Notes: generated by a model from the sequence alone, not told the origin. 64,000 bases of DNA from Plantago major (GCA_026545765.1 CM048843.1:14599200-14663199); one strand, 5' to 3'; counted from the stretch's first letter, positions 20,371 through 33,497 are shown. Numbers and translations are program-made.

Positions 20371-23366
20371 TTAATTGTTACCTTCATCCACCTTGATCTC
20401 CAGAAGCTCCTCAATGGGCTGTCGGCATACAGGACATTTGTCCGACTGGAGCCTTAACTCTTTGGCACACTCACTGCACATACACTGCAAAGTAGAACCA
20501 ATGCAGATTTTAGACACATTCCAAAAACATATGGGATAAAAGGAAAGGACACAATACAAGAAGCACAACAAGCCTAGAATTTCAAATAGAATTTAAAAAA
20601 TTCTACTCTAATTTTACCTAATCCAATGTCAGACCCATAACTCATAAAAAGTCTCCTACCAGGAATATTATTCTACCATCTAGTGGAGACTTGAGAAGTT
20701 CATTTCAAAGACTGTAGAACAGGTAATTAAAAATAAAAAACCTGTAATAAAAATTTAAAGAAAAACATGTTTTCAACATCCCAATAATAGAATAGGCCTT
20801 TTTAGGGGGGTGGCTATTATTTACATTGAATAAGGGACTTCATAGAGTTTTCAAGAATTCTTATGAACCATACAATTATTTCTAGAAAAGCAAAAGATGT
20901 TGATGAAGGCACTTACCATATGCCTGCACGGCAAAACAGCGGTGTTCTTCACCTCAGTCATACAAATGACACATTCTTTTCCAGAGTCCATGTCATTAAC
21001 AGCCGTCTCATCTGAATTATTGATCCCAAAAATCTCACGCAGCTCATACCGAACGCCATCAATCCATAAGATCTGTTTAACTACTTTTACGTTGAAATTT
21101 CCATCATCTTTCTTATCCAGGACGGCTTGAGAAACTTGTTCATGAGAAGATGAATTGACCACATTGTCACTTGATTGTTCATTTACAGGTTTAGACAATT
21201 CATGTTCATGTGTATGTGCTGATATTACAAGTGGGTAAACATCTTCTCCCGGAACAGGTTTTGACAGATCATTAATGTCAAAGAAGCCTAGGTCAACTCC
21301 AGTTCCTGAAGGTTGGACAAACTTCTGCCCCAGCCCTTTCTGAAATGAAACTTTCACTGGCGGAATCTCAGGATATACCGGAGTAAATACACAATTAGGC
21401 CCTTCCTTTGCGAAGTAGCAGATCGTAATGCTGAAACAGAAAATTTAGAACATCATATATTGTATATGAATCAATTTCATTGTTAAAAAGTCAAATGTAA
21501 CAACCACACGTTAAATCTTTTATTTCACATATACTATATGACTTTGGCCAGTTCATTATTACATCCTGATTTATACTATATACTCAACAATAAACAATCA
21601 TCTCACACACAAACTTCCTTCATACAATTGATGGTGGCCTAACATGATCAAAGTAAACTATATTCTCCTCTGTAAGAAACTATTGCAAATCTCACATGTG
21701 TAATCCAGAACTAGACAAAGCTGGGACCACATATTCATTGTAAAATCTGAAGCAAGGCAAGAAGCAAGGGCGTAAAACATCTCAAGAAGCAAGCCCACCC
21801 TAAATTATGAAAAATTTACTAGATACTACTACTGATATATTTGAAGCAGTAATGTACTTTGGCTGAGTTGGTTGATTGCATTTTGACACAAGCATTTGGT
21901 CATGAGTTCAACTCAGCTCTATTCCTTAATTTCTTATCCTTTCGTAACTCATTCCATTACTTTCAGAATTGTTTTCCCCTTTTCCCAGCATTTTCATATA
22001 TTTATATAATAGTTCTAAAAATCATGTTCTCTATTTTTTATACTTTTCATTCCATTCCTTTTCAACTAATTTCCTCTTTTCAAATCATTTTTATTTACAT
22101 ACTACTATGATTTTTCTGAATAATATTAGGATCACATCACATTAATATAAATAAGGTGATTGTGTCGTACAATTGGGTGAGAGGGATATGGTTTTCATTT
22201 ATATCTAAAAACTAATGATTTTACAAGAATTTGACCTTAAAATAGCCATTCAATCTGTTAAGGGTCTTAACTTTGACACTCATTTCTCTATGGGTTAGTA
22301 CAAAATTACTCTCTCAATGAATATAGTCGTTAACAAATATAGTGTTCGTAATCAAACAAATCAATTATTATAAACTTATCTGTTAATCAGCCCACCCAGA
22401 TTATATTTCCTGGATCTGTCCTTGTCAAGAAGTAAATGTACGGAGTCAATTCCCCATAAATTTGGCAAACAAATTCCTACTGTATAGAAACTCCATTATT
22501 CACTGCACATGCTATACACTTTACAATGCCCCAAATGATTAGCATATCCATCCACTCTACTCTACTTGTTAAACTAATCAATGAATCTATTCAAGTTAAA
22601 CAAACATCCATCTGCAACACAAGTCATCACAATTCTACGACCTAAATTCACAAAATTCCAATCGATGTACCTGATAACATGTTATGAACTTATGATGCTC
22701 CAAATAGTTAGCATTTACATCTAGTCCACACATATCAGTTCCTTACACTAATCAATGTATCCATTCAAGTCAAACAAACATTCATCCGCAACACAAGTAA
22801 TCACAATTCTACAAACTAAAGCAGAAATTCCAATCGAGGTGCGAATAACACTAGAAATGAATTCAGTAGCAGTACCTTCCATCAACCATAGCATCGAAAG
22901 TGAAAGAAACCAAGTGGCGATCTCCATTGAGCTGATCCAAGAAAACCTTAATAGTATCCCTATGAACATTCACGTCATTCTTCACCTTCTTCGCATTCTG
23001 GTGATCAACATAGGGAGCAGGATGCTGCACAGGCGGCTGAACCATGACCGGCCTAGGACCGGGAGCAGCCGGTGGACCCCAGCCCCAAACTTGCGGCATA
23101 TTGTAGACCGGACGGTAATTAGAAGCGTAGTAATTGGGGTAATTGTAATGGTGGTTGGCGTAATTGTGCTGGTGAGGCGGGATCGGAGGGTAGTAGGGCT
23201 GCTGATCGGGTGGGTAAGGAGAGTTGGCGGCGAAAGTGTAGGTTGGTGGATGTGGCGATTGGAGTAGAGGCGGAGGTAGTGGCGGAGGGTTTGATGAGGA
23301 GGAAGACGACGGTGGTGGGCGGTGGTGCGGGTGGTGGTCCTGGCGTTTACTCATGAAGTTGCCCAT
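20371..23366 (-). CDS. LOG2/LUL-type RING-HC E3 ubiquitin ligase
   Basis: Three exons (23366-22876, 21430-20917, 20484-20371) join in frame to 372 aa. MGN at the N-terminus predicts N-myristoylation, as in LOG2 and the LUL proteins. Residues 8-120 are Pro/His/Tyr-rich and disordered. About 127-245 form the DAR2-like region of the family (VKNDVNVHRDTIKV, SFTFDAMVDGSITICYFAKEG, QKGLGQKFVQPSGTGVD), and VVKQILWIDGVRYELREIFG is the conserved block before the RING. The C3HC4 RING spans 317-358: CVIC, CRHM, CMCSEC and CPVC are all complete. The protein should transfer ubiquitin from an E2 to membrane-associated targets; LOG2 acts in amino-acid export with GDU1. Length and intron phases fit an intact gene. 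The 5' leader has GAA repeats and is unusually AG-rich. Confidence 0.9.
21858..21930 (+). mobile_element. Possible tRNA-related SINE head in intron 1 of the RING gene
   Basis: TTTGGCTGAGTTGG (near 21858-21871) resembles a pol III A box, and GAGTTCAACTC (21904-21914) resembles a B box. They are about 33 bp apart, as in tRNA-derived SINEs. It is opposite in strand to the host gene. I could not define a 3' tail or target duplication. Confidence 0.35.
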
Positions 23367-24227
23367 GGCGGAGAACGGTGGTTAGGTAAGGTGGTGATTG
23401 GAATAATTTTGGGGGAGAAGAAGAAGAAGAGAATTGAAAAAGGCGGTTGATTGCTTTGCTGTGGTGGGAAGGAAAGTAAAATAGGAAATGGAAGACTGTT
23501 AAACTTAAAAAAGATCATTATTTATTTTATTACAGTATTTGATCAAGAACGAGTTTATTGTGGTCAACACCCTTTCTGGACTTTTGGTGATGAATAATAG
23601 TACTACTTTGATTTATTCATCACAAAAAATATGCTTGCGTATCCATCTGCTGTAGCTGTAATTTTTATTTTACCTCCTCATATCATATGACAAAGAATCA
23701 AATTATTGTAACTCGAGGGAAAAGATTTATGTAGAGTTGTTGAACATGTTTACCGTTTACTGCATTTTGTGGTTCGCAATGCAACTCATGAATCCAAATA
23801 ATTATTTTGAATTGAAGTTTATACAATATATTTATCCAGGTTGGAGTTTATTACGAATTAAGATATGTTATCTTTATCGAATAGTCCCTTGACGTTTTAG
23901 CTATGATTACATATAAATAAGGAAATTCACCTATATATATTAGTCGAATCATCTTTCTCAAACAATCATTTTGATTCAATTATAAATCTCACTTTGTTTC
24001 AATTCTCGTACAGTTTCCCTAATTGAATGCATCTGTTAAGTTTTACTGCTAGTTCAAGGTTTCTTGTTAGTCTTGCTAGTGATTTTTGTTGTCGAATATA
24101 TCGAGCACGCTAAAAAAGTCATATGTAAATCGTGTCATTCAGAGCATCGATTAAGGTGAAATATTCCACCTAATTTAAAAATAAATAGGGTAATCCTCCC
24201 ATAAATATATTATATGGCATGGGATGA
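23367..24227. other. Promoter and 5' flank of the RING E3 gene
   Basis: Immediately upstream of the start codon (23367-23500) is an AG-rich leader with GAAGAAGAAGAAG. The rest is AT-rich intergenic sequence with no ORF. No specific promoter motif is strong enough to call. Confidence 0.45.
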
Positions 24228-24232
24228 ATGAC

Positions 24233-25146
24233 TGTAGACGCCCAAAAATATACAATCAAATTAGGGTTAGAAATTGGGGGCACCGACAACCTGCAAGGGA
24301 ACAATGGCATTCAGAGACTTAAGGTTCCAAGGTGATCAAATACTTCGTACAGTGCCCAATAAATTATTGGGGGACTCCGACGCTCAAGTTAGATGACTGA
24401 TAGACGGAGTAATCAAATGAAAGATATAGAGAGAGGGAGATGATGACAAGCGTCGACTTATCATGTTGGTTGAGTCGGTTTGACAAAGTACGGACGAGAA
24501 CCGGCGAGAGGCTAGCCGACCTTGTAGGAGGGAGCTAACTGATAGTCGTCGGACAGTGATGGGTGATGGTGGATGATGATGGACGATGATGGATGACGGT
24601 GGATGGTTGAGAGCGTTGACCAGAGAGCTTTAAAGAGATGGAGGCGTGAGATAATGATTAATAGGGTTTGTTGCAGTTAGAATGCAATGATCCTTCCACA
24701 TCTCCCCACTCTTCTCTATATAGTTTATCCATCGTTGGAGTCTATCCGCGAATCTCGGGTGAGGCCGCTGGACCTCGCTAAGTGGGCTGGACTATGTCTC
24801 ACGTAGTTGGAGGAGTCATTTCAAGTCGGTTGCTTACTGACTGACTGAGTCGGTCAAGCAATGAGAGTTGGTTAGTCTGTTTGTCAAGTGCTGAATGACA
24901 GAGTCAGTCATGCAAGGTGAGCTAGCTAGCTTGTCAACCAGTTGGAAGGTTGGCGAGGGCGAGTGAGTCAGGTAGCATGTGGACTGTTGGATGGATGACT
25001 CAGCTAGGTGGGTTCGCTAACTGGCCTTTGGAGTCCAATTCGCGTATGAAGCCAAGATGGACTCATTAGTGGACTGCGGATTTGGCCGTAGCATTGATGG
25101 GCTAGTTTGTCAGTCTAGTTGACAAGGGCGAATTTCGGCCAATACA
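24233..25146 (-). mobile_element. Solo LTR of a Tat-like gypsy element
   Basis: 914 bp ending TG...CA, with a perfect 5-bp target duplication ATGAC at 24228-24232 and 25147-25151. Read on the minus strand it begins TGTATTGGCCGAAATTCGCC and ends in a GCGTCTACA-type terminus, matching the LTRs of the element at 28035-40562 with substantial divergence. No internal sequence remains, so it probably arose by LTR-LTR recombination. Confidence 0.88.
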
Positions 25147-25151
25147 ATGAC

Positions 25152-26029
25152 CAAAACTTATAAAGGAGTTATGAAGATGATAGGGTGGGTAAATTCGTTC
25201 AATCTAATCGACCAAGTGATGTTTATTGTGAACTATGGTATACAAGTATACAACCTACTCATAGACCTCGTTATGGAATCCATAATCTCCCTGCCATTCC
25301 CTCTAACTTGTGCAACATTGTTTCATCTCACATACCGCATTCAGGGCATGTGCCAAGCCATCTTCTCACACTCACTAGGAAATGTGTTAAGTTTGCATGG
25401 TTTTAGGAGACAAAAAGACGTTAGGCGAGCCTACAACTCCAAGTAGATGCATTTGCAACAGAGATCTGTATAACACACAGAAATGTGAAATTTTGTAACT
25501 TGTAACCAATTCTTGTATGTATTCCTCAAGTTCTTACAAAAGGGCTTTAATCCATCATATCCAGTTATCCACCCAACAAATTGATGCATTTGTGGTCGTC
25601 ACCCGACTACGCTACACATCAACTTCAGTCTATCGATTTTTGTAATGTAAAAAAACGCAAGAGTATGAATTACGTCCACTTAGTAGACTTTAAATTTGAG
25701 CCCCGTGAATATTTTAAAAATATAATGTGATGATTGTAACATGATTAGTCGCTTGTATCGGATGTAAATGGTAAAAGTTAGAAACTGACAACATCCATAT
25801 AGATTGGGCTTTATGCAGTAGCCCATCACCGATCATCCTTCGAGAAAATTTCAGGCCGGTTTCAAACAACTATCCCAAAACCAGAAAACGACCAATCTTC
25901 ATTTGATTTTTTGGCCCATGACTTTTTTACATGAATTGACGGAAATGCCCATAATCCATTATCAGCTTTACACTCTATCTTGTCGTTTTTCGAAGTAAAT
26001 AATTTGGAAAATTGTTCTTACACTATTCA
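25152..26029. other. Intergenic, nothing recognised
   Basis: A forward frame of 99 codons (25147-25446) lies here without a recognisable domain. The rest is AT-rich. No element boundary is seen. Confidence 0.4.
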
Positions 26030-26034
26030 CATTT

Positions 26035-26426
26035 GGATATGTATATATAAATAAAATTTTAGCCATGGGATATCCAGACTATATAGTTATCGCAACTTGT
26101 ACACCCAAGTACAATTAGATATGTACTATATAGATATAATTGCGTCGATGGTATAATTAATACTAGACTATACATTTATAACAACTTGTGCACCAAATAC
26201 ATGAATACAATAGCATCGATGGATTGATATATACTATATAGTTATATCAACTTGTGCGCCGAAGTACAATTGGATATGTACATGGATACAACTGCACCGA
26301 TGGAGGTGTGATACTATTCTACAATATAATTATGGTCCATATGATTATGGCCCCTATAATTATTGCAATTTGTGCGCCAAAATACAATTAGATATGTATA
26401 TTGTCACAATTGCACTGATGGGGTAT
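26035..26426. repeat. Tandem repeat of about 90 bp, left of the nest
   Basis: About four diverged units carry CTATATAGTTAT, CAACTTGTGCACC(A)AAGTAC and CAATTGCACCGATGG-like blocks. The array continues at 55901-56045 on the other side of the 29.5-kb insertion, so it was one array before the outer element inserted. Confidence 0.7.
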
Positions 26427-27965
26427 CAAGGCCGGTCCAAAGATTTGGAGGCCCCATATGAAATTTATAAAATGGGCCCCAAACAGCAGTATAAATTAAA
26501 AATAATAAAAGATTCATACATAAAATTTAAATATAGTTTCCAAATAAAATAGTATACATAATATATCACTTTAAAAATGAAACGCTGCAAGTGTTATTTG
26601 AAATAAAATCATATATTAATTGTTTATAGCATACTTTCATTCATATTTTTAACACCCTATTTGTAGTGCCCTGAATTTTAATATACGAATTATGAAAAAT
26701 ATGACTCGCGCTAGTTCGTGAGCCTGTAAATTCGACGAACTTGACTTGTAAAAAGATAAAATGTTACTAGACACCTTGAACGTCCTTAGACTTGACATGA
26801 AAATCTTGATTATAAATCGTGAACTAGTAAAATAATGCAGCGGAACTTTAAAATCGTAAAAGCTTGAGTACAAAGTTTATAAATCATGAAACTAAAATGG
26901 TAAAGACGCTCTGGTAAAGATCACTGCTCCGGCACGCTCCACTTCAAAAGCTCGGCTTCAAATACCTAAAATTGATAATTTTAGCAAGGGTCAGTCGTGA
27001 CCACTTGAATGAGCAAATTTCATGCACGTGCATCTTCATGTCTTTTAAATATTTTAAATCTTTTAATCTTGCTTAATGCAATGCAACCCTATGACCTGAC
27101 TTGACCTGACACTTAACACTTGAACTTGTTCTTCTTGAAAACTCTTGAACTTGAACTTGAAACTTATCTTGAAACGTCTTAAAAACATAACATGATCGCG
27201 AGCTCACTTGGCATCGTAGGTTTCTATCCTGGCCATGGTGGCTATCTGCCGACCTCAGGTCACTTTCGTGGCCCTATCTGTTGAATAAATAAAAACTGAC
27301 GGCCTCAGGACCTTGGTCCCTATTCGCTGAACATGAACTAATAACTGCGCCACAAATACCAAAATATTTCCTTACGAGTCCTTACTCTTCTTTAACTTGA
27401 AAACCTTTATTTACTTTAAACCTTTAATGTCTTGTTAAAGTGAATACATGCTTTTAGACTCAACTCATGAATGCATGATCTAGTGCGTGCATAATCAACA
27501 ATATAACAACATCATGGACATGCACTGAAGTTCATTACAACATTTAACAATTCACTATGCTAAGCTAAACCACAATAATCACACTGCCAATCAAGAACCA
27601 CAACATGCTGTACAAGAATATTATATATAACTGCTTCTGGAACAAACTAATGTTAATTACATGCATTAGCTTCTAATCCACAATTAGAATAGTAGTTAAC
27701 AAGATGGAATATGTTACCTGCCTGTCCAGTACGTATACAACAATTGCAATTCACAAGAATGTTATACTACTAATCAATTCGACAATAACAACTAACTAAG
27801 GTGACATATAGCAGAAGTTGGAACGATTGAATATGAATTAGGAGTCTGAAACTACAATTTGGCAAATTAGTCATTCTCAAGTAGTGTTGCATCGATCAAC
27901 AAATAGATTATATATATCCGCACACCAGTAACCATAAGACTAGTACTTATAATCATGAGCAACTC

Positions 27966-28034
27966 TGTTGGGTTATGTATATGGCTATACGGGAAACAGA
28001 ACAGAATAATTTTGCAGAGTCGAGTGATGGCACT
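27966..28034 (-). repeat. Copia left (3') LTR, first 69 bp
   Basis: Matches 53948-54016 of the right LTR. It is interrupted at the GCACT target site by the gypsy element and continues at 40568. Confidence 0.9.
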
Positions 28035-28966
28035 TGTATTGGCCAAAATTCACTCTTGTCAACTAGATTAACGGATCGGCCCATCAGGGCTACGGCCCAA
28101 CCCACAATCCATTAATGAGTCCACCTTGACTTCATACGTGAGTTGGACTCCAAAGGCCAGTTAGCAAGCCCACCTAGCTGAGTCATCCATGCAGTCAATC
28201 AGCCCGCATGCCACCTGACTAGCTCACACCTTGCCAACCTTCCAGCTAGTTGACAAGCTAGCTAGCTCACCTAGCTCGTCCGACCTTGCATGATTGACTC
28301 TGTCAGTCAGCACCTAACTAACAGACTAACCAACTCCAGTAGCTTGACTGACTTAGTCCGTCAGTAAGAAACCGACTTACGTCCACTCTCCTAACTACTT
28401 GAGACACGGTCTAATCCATTCTAACGACCTCCCCGAGATTCGCGGGCAGACTCCAACGATGGGTGGGTTATATAGAGAAGGCTGAGGAGATGTAGGGAGG
28501 AGGTCATTCTAACTGCAACAAACCCTAGCAATCAATCTCTCACGCCTCCATCTCTCTCAAGCTCTCTGATCAACATCAGTCGTCACCTATCATCATCCAC
28601 CATCGCTCATCACCATCCATCATCAACCTTCAACCATCCGCCATCATCCATCTCTGTCAGACAACTGCCAGCTAGCTCCTTCCCGTAAGGTCAGCTAGCC
28701 CACTGCCGGTGTTCGTCCACCACGTAGACGAACCGACTCAACCAACAGGATAAGTCGACGCTTGCCACCATCTCTCCCTCTTTGTTTCTTTCATTTGATT
28801 ACTCCTTCTATCAGTCATCTAACTTGAGCGTCGGAGTCCCTTCGGTCGGCACCACACCGGTGTCACCTCGGAATCTCACGTCTCTGTTTGCTATTGTTGC
28901 CTTGCAGGTTGTCGGTGCCCGCAATCTCTAACCCTAATTTTGATTGTAGATTTCTGAGCGTCTACA
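28035..28966 (+). repeat. Gypsy 5' LTR
   Basis: 932 bp, TGTATTGGCC...GCGTCTACA. It differs from the 3' LTR by scattered substitutions, mostly transitions, and a few small indels. A TATATAGAGAAGG box near 28469 is the probable promoter. Confidence 0.92.
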
Positions 28967-28990
28967 ATTTGGCGCCCACCGTGGGGCCCG
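28967..28990 (+). promoter_or_regulatory. Gypsy primer-binding site
   Basis: TTTGGCGCCCACCGTGGGGC begins just after the LTR. TGGCGCC is the complement of a tRNA 3' end GGCGCCA; I do not assign the exact tRNA. Confidence 0.75.
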
Positions 28991-29043
28991 GACTATCAAG
29001 AAAGGTAATCCAGTAGCGACCGCGACACGCTAAGAAATCCATC

Positions 29044-30630
29044 ATGATGCACTCAGACGAATACGTTCTGGAAGAGGTAGAGGAGGTGGACATCGTCACT
29101 CAGATCAAAACCTTGGCGGTCCAGATGCAAGAGAACGCCAAGAAGATCAAGCTCCTTGAGGACGAAAACCGCGCTGTCCGCCAGGAGAACTCGCTCTTGA
29201 AGGAAACGGTTGAGTCTGTCATCCACCAGGAGGCTCCAACATTGGACGCGGCCTTGTCTCGCCGACTGACTCATGTCGCTGGGGTGGAGAACCCACCACG
29301 CAACACGATTGAGGCTTGCCAGCTAACCTTTGAAGAGACGGAAGGGGTGATTCCCGTAAATCCAGTCTCTCAATTGGTGAGCGCTCCGCCAAGGCCATCC
29401 CTTGAGATCACTCAGGGTACCACCAGCAGGAGGGTTTCGTTCGAAGGTGCTAACCCAAGGATGAACGATGAATCACCACGACAACGCAACCAAAGCGCAA
29501 GTCAGGTAGATCACTTGCTAACCCTCTCTGCAGGTCACGGAAGTAGCAACGAGGAGATAGCCTCCAAACTGGTGAGCCTGGAAGAGATGATTCAAAGGAT
29601 CCCTGGAGTGCCAGCACCAATCAAGAAGAGCTTACCCAACAGCTTTGCTGACTCTACCTTCGCCGATGCTATAGCCTTGGTGGAGATGCCAACCAAGTTC
29701 ACCTTCCCAAGCATGAAGCTCTATGATGGAACGACGGACCTGGACGACCATGTCTCACAGTACAAGCAGAGGATGTTCACCATAGCCATCCCCAGGGATC
29801 TCCGCGAGGCATGCATGTGCAAAGGTGGTTCGTTCCGATCGGACCAGCCCTACAATGGTATACCAACTTACCCAACAATTTCATTTTCTCTTTTGCCCAA
29901 TTAGTCGACTGCTTTGTGGAACAATTCGCAAGCAGTCGCAAGCTTTTAAAACTGTCGGACGACTTGTATAGCGTCCGGCAAAGACCTGACGAATCTCTCA
30001 GGGAGTACGTTGCAAGATTCAACAGGGAGAAGGTGTCAATCCCCAATTGCAACAAGGACACTGCTGTCAACGCCTTCCGCAAAGGGTTGCCACCCAACTC
30101 AGGGTTGTACAAGGAGCTGACCATGTACCCCTGTCGAACAATGGAAGACGTGTTCGCCAAAGCATGGGCTCAGATAAAATGGGAGGAGGATGATGCCAAC
30201 AGACCTTACATGTCAAGCCAAAGTGTTCGCAAGGAGCCCAAGCCTGACAGACAAGTTGAACTAAGGGTTCCAGACTATCGTGCTAGGCCATACCCGACTG
30301 AGAGAAGACATGGTCCTGTTGCGAATCCACCTCGCCCTCCAGTCCAACAGAGGAGGACAGAAACCCGAGCACCGCCTCCGAGTTACTCCCTCAGCATTGA
30401 ACCAGAGGAGTGTGTAGCAGTCATGAAGAGCATGGGCGACAGAGTCAGGTGGCCAGGAAAACTTAGAAACCTCCAGATCAGAGAAACTCCAACAAGTGGT
30501 GTGAGTTCCACGGAGACCACGGACATACAACCGCAGAGTGCATCTCACTGCGATTGGAGGTAGCTGAGCTTCTGAAGAGAGGACACTTGACGGAGTTCCT
30601 CTCTGACAAAGGTAAAAAGACCCTCGCCAG
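29044..30630 (+). pseudogene. Gypsy gag, frameshifted
   Basis: The first frame (29044 to about 29815) has an N-terminal coiled coil (residues about 20-60) and the start of the retrotransposon Gag domain (TKFTFPSMKLYDGTTD...). A frameshift near 29815 moves to a second frame (29811-30563) with PIGPALQWYTNLPNN and DDLYSVRQRPDESLREYV, the Gag core. A further shift near 30480 leads to [14 protein letters not shown], a zinc-knuckle-like motif of Tat gag. Gag would form the virus-like particle. Two frame shifts prevent a full product. Confidence 0.85.
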
Positions 30631-30681
30631 TCGGCAGGGCGCTGATCTACCTGAGCCCCTCAGACCAACAAGGTAATCAAC

Positions 30682-31290
30682 ATGATATCTGGGGGGTCAG
30701 AGATCAGTGGTGTCTCATACTCTGCGGCAAAGCGCCACAGTAGGCAAACGGTAAGGCCCGAGCTCGATGCTCGCAGAGCATCAGACACCTCTTCGTCTGA
30801 CTTGACTATTAGCTTCTCAGACCAAGAGTCTAAGCAACTAATTAGTCCTCATGACGGCGCTTTAGTAATTTTCATTCTTATTGCAAACTGTCTTACGAAG
30901 AGAGTTCTCATTGACAATGGGAGCTCTGCTAACATCATTTTCCTAGATGCTCTGACAGAAATGGGCATAGATGAGGCTGCCATCCTTCGTCAGCCGACAA
31001 CTCTGTATGGTTTCAGTGGAGAAAAGAAGTACACGGTTGGGAGTGTTACCCTTCCTGTCTATGCAGAAGGCATCAACCTACCAACAAAGTTCCTGATCGT
31101 AGACAGTCCGTCAAGCTATAATTCCATCCTTGGTAGGCCGTGGATTCACGAGATGAAAGCAGTACCATCAACCTACCACCAGTTGATTCGCTTCCCTACC
31201 AAGTGGGGGGTGAAGGAGATTCTAAGGCAGCAGCGGGATGCGAGGACGTGTTACATGGAAGCCCTGAAGCCCAAGGCAACAGAGTTATAG
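30682..31290 (+). pseudogene. Gypsy protease region
   Basis: A 202-codon frame with VLIDNGSSANIIFLDAL, the aspartic-protease active site in the DNGS form usual for Tat elements, followed by the flap and ILGRPWIHEM blocks. It ends at a TAG at 31288-31290 where related polyproteins continue toward RT, so it is separated from RT by stops at 31288, 31390 and 31501. Confidence 0.8.
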
Positions 31291-31389
31291 CAATTACAGC
31301 AACTCAACCCCCCAATTGACCCAGACCAGCCAGGGATGGAAGAGCTCGATGAAGTTCAGATTCACACAGACCATCCAGATCACAAAGTT

Positions 31390-32345
31390 TAGATTGGGGC
31401 AAAGTTGAGACCAGAGCTACGAGAGCAACTGATCACATTTCTCAAAGTTCACCATGACTGCTTTGCTTGGTCACATGCAGACATGACAGGAGTTGACCCA
31501 TAGGTAGTCACCCACAGACTTGAGGTCGACCCAGACTACCCACCAGTCAGACAGAAACGGAGGAAGTTCGCTCCAGAGCGGAACAAAGTTATCAATGAAG
31601 AAGTCCAGAAATTACTTGATATCGGATCGGTCCGCGAAGTACACTACCCAGACTGGTTAGCCAACGTTGTGGTAGTGAAGAAGAAGAATGGCAAGTGTGC
31701 ATCGACTTCACCGATCTCAACAAAGCATGCCCGAAGGATTCCTTTCCACTTCCCCACATAGACATGCTAGTAGATGCCACCGCAGGACATGAGTTGTTAA
31801 GCTTCATGGACGCATTTTCAGGATACAACGAATCGATGCACCACGAAGATCAAGAGAAGACAAACGTCACGAGAGAGGAACCTTCATTATAAGGTCATGC
31901 CATTCGGACTCAAGAATGCAGGAGCCACTTACCAAATGATCGTCAACGTATGTTCGCTAGCATGCTGGGGGACACCATGGAGGTGTACATTGACGACATG
32001 CTGGTCAAGTCCTTGGTTTCCGATCAGCACCTTGACCACCTCCGCCAAGCCTTCTCAGTCCTTCGCAGGTATAATATGAAGTTGAACCCAGCCAAATGCT
32101 CGTTTGGAGTCTGCTCTGGGAAATTCCTTGGGTATTTGGTCACGCAAAGAGGTATTGAGGCTAACACTGATCAAATTCGCTCAATTTATAACATTCCCTC
32201 CCCCAAGTGCGTTAAAGATGTGCAGAAATTGACTGGGAGGCTAGCAGCCGTCAGCAGGTTCATACCCAAGTCTTCCGAGAGGTGTCGACCATTTTTTGAC
32301 ACCCTACGGAAGGCCAAAGACTTCCAAGGATGGAGACGAGTGTGA
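31390..32345 (+). pseudogene. Gypsy reverse transcriptase, broken
   Basis: Fragments in shifting frames: ...FLKVHHDCFAWSHADMTGVDP then a stop, RKFAPERNKVINEEVQKLL, CIDFTDLNKACPKDSFPLP, SFMDAFSGYNE, MPFGLKNAGATYQ and the catalytic YIDDMLVKS near 31985. Frameshifts lie near 31695, 31850 and 31945. Order and motifs are those of gypsy RT. Confidence 0.85.
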
Positions 32346-32387
32346 GGATGCCCTCTGACAAATCAAGCGTTACCTTACCACACCTCG

Positions 32388-33332
32388 GTGCTATCAAAGC
32401 CCAGTGGAGAGACTCTGTTTGTTTACCTCGCAGTCTCCGACTCAGCACTAAGCGGCGTCCTAGTCAGGGAAGAGGATGGAAACCAACTCCCAGTCTACTA
32501 CGTGAGCAAGTCCTTACTAGATGCAGAAACCCGGTACAGCCAGCTGGAGAAGCTAGCCCTTGCACTAGTCACCTCAGCAAGGAAGCTACGCCCTTACTTC
32601 CAATGTCATCCAATCGTAGTCCTCACCAGCTTTCCACTACGCAACATCCTGCACAAGCCCGAAGTCTCTGGTAGGCTCTCCAAATGGGCGGTCGAGCTCA
32701 GCGAGCACGACGTCTCCTTCCAACCCCGCACATCCATCAAATCTCAAGCACTCGCAGACTTCATAGCTGATTTCACCCCGACCGAATTAGGTCAAGCAGA
32801 AAAGGAATTATTTTGTTTGCAGGAAAAGAACAACGTGCAGTGGAAGCTCTCAGTTGATGGCTCCAGTAATACCAAGGGAAGTGGACTTGGCATAGTCCTT
32901 ACCTCGCCAGACGGAGACATAATCCAAAGAGCCATTCGATGTGGATTCAAAGCAACCAACAACGAGTCCGAGTATGAGGCGCTTATAGCTGGCCTCAACT
33001 TAGCTCGGGACATGGGCATAAAAATCATTCAGGTACAATCAGACTCACAGTTAGTAGTTAACCAATTGCAGGGCTCTTGCCAAACCAAAGACACCAAGAT
33101 TACTGCCTATCTCCAGCTAGTCAAGGAGTTGCAGTCCTTGTTCGAGGAGTTCTCTATTTCGCAGGTACCAAGGATGGATAACAACCATGCAGACGCCCTT
33201 GCCAACTTGGGAGCGGCCATCCAAACCATAGCACCAATGACTATTCCTGTAGTGTATGTACAATGGCCTGCAACATGGAAGGGTGAGCCCTTGACCGCGA
33301 TGGATGATATAACAACGAGTCAAATTGGATGA
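32388..33332 (+). pseudogene. Gypsy dual RNase H region
   Basis: One 314-codon frame holds two RNase H-related segments. The first (ETLFVYLAVSDSALSGVLV...SKSLLDAETRYSQLEKLALA) is the ordinary connection/RNase H of gypsy pol. The second starts at WKLSVDGSSNTKGSGLGIVL and includes NNESEYEALIAGL, VQSDSQLVVNQL and NNHADALANL, giving the D, E, D, D catalytic set of a plant/archaeal-type RNase H. The second domain is the marker of Tat elements. The frame is cut off from RT upstream and integrase downstream. Confidence 0.85.
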
Positions 33333-33497
33333 CCCCATTAATATTGTACTTGTCCGGAGAACTTCCGAAGTCAAAAGCGAGGAGGGTAAAGGCAAAGCGC
33401 CTTCACGCTCCTCGACGGACAACTCTATAGGAGATCCTATTCAGGACCCCTACTCAGGTGCGTAACTAATAATGAAGCCAGACATGTTCTGACTGAA

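Noticed and set aside
22755..23267. Plus-strand 170-codon frame
   Set aside because: Complement of exon 1 of the RING E3 gene, Pro/His-rich on the true strand; no family resemblance on the plus strand.
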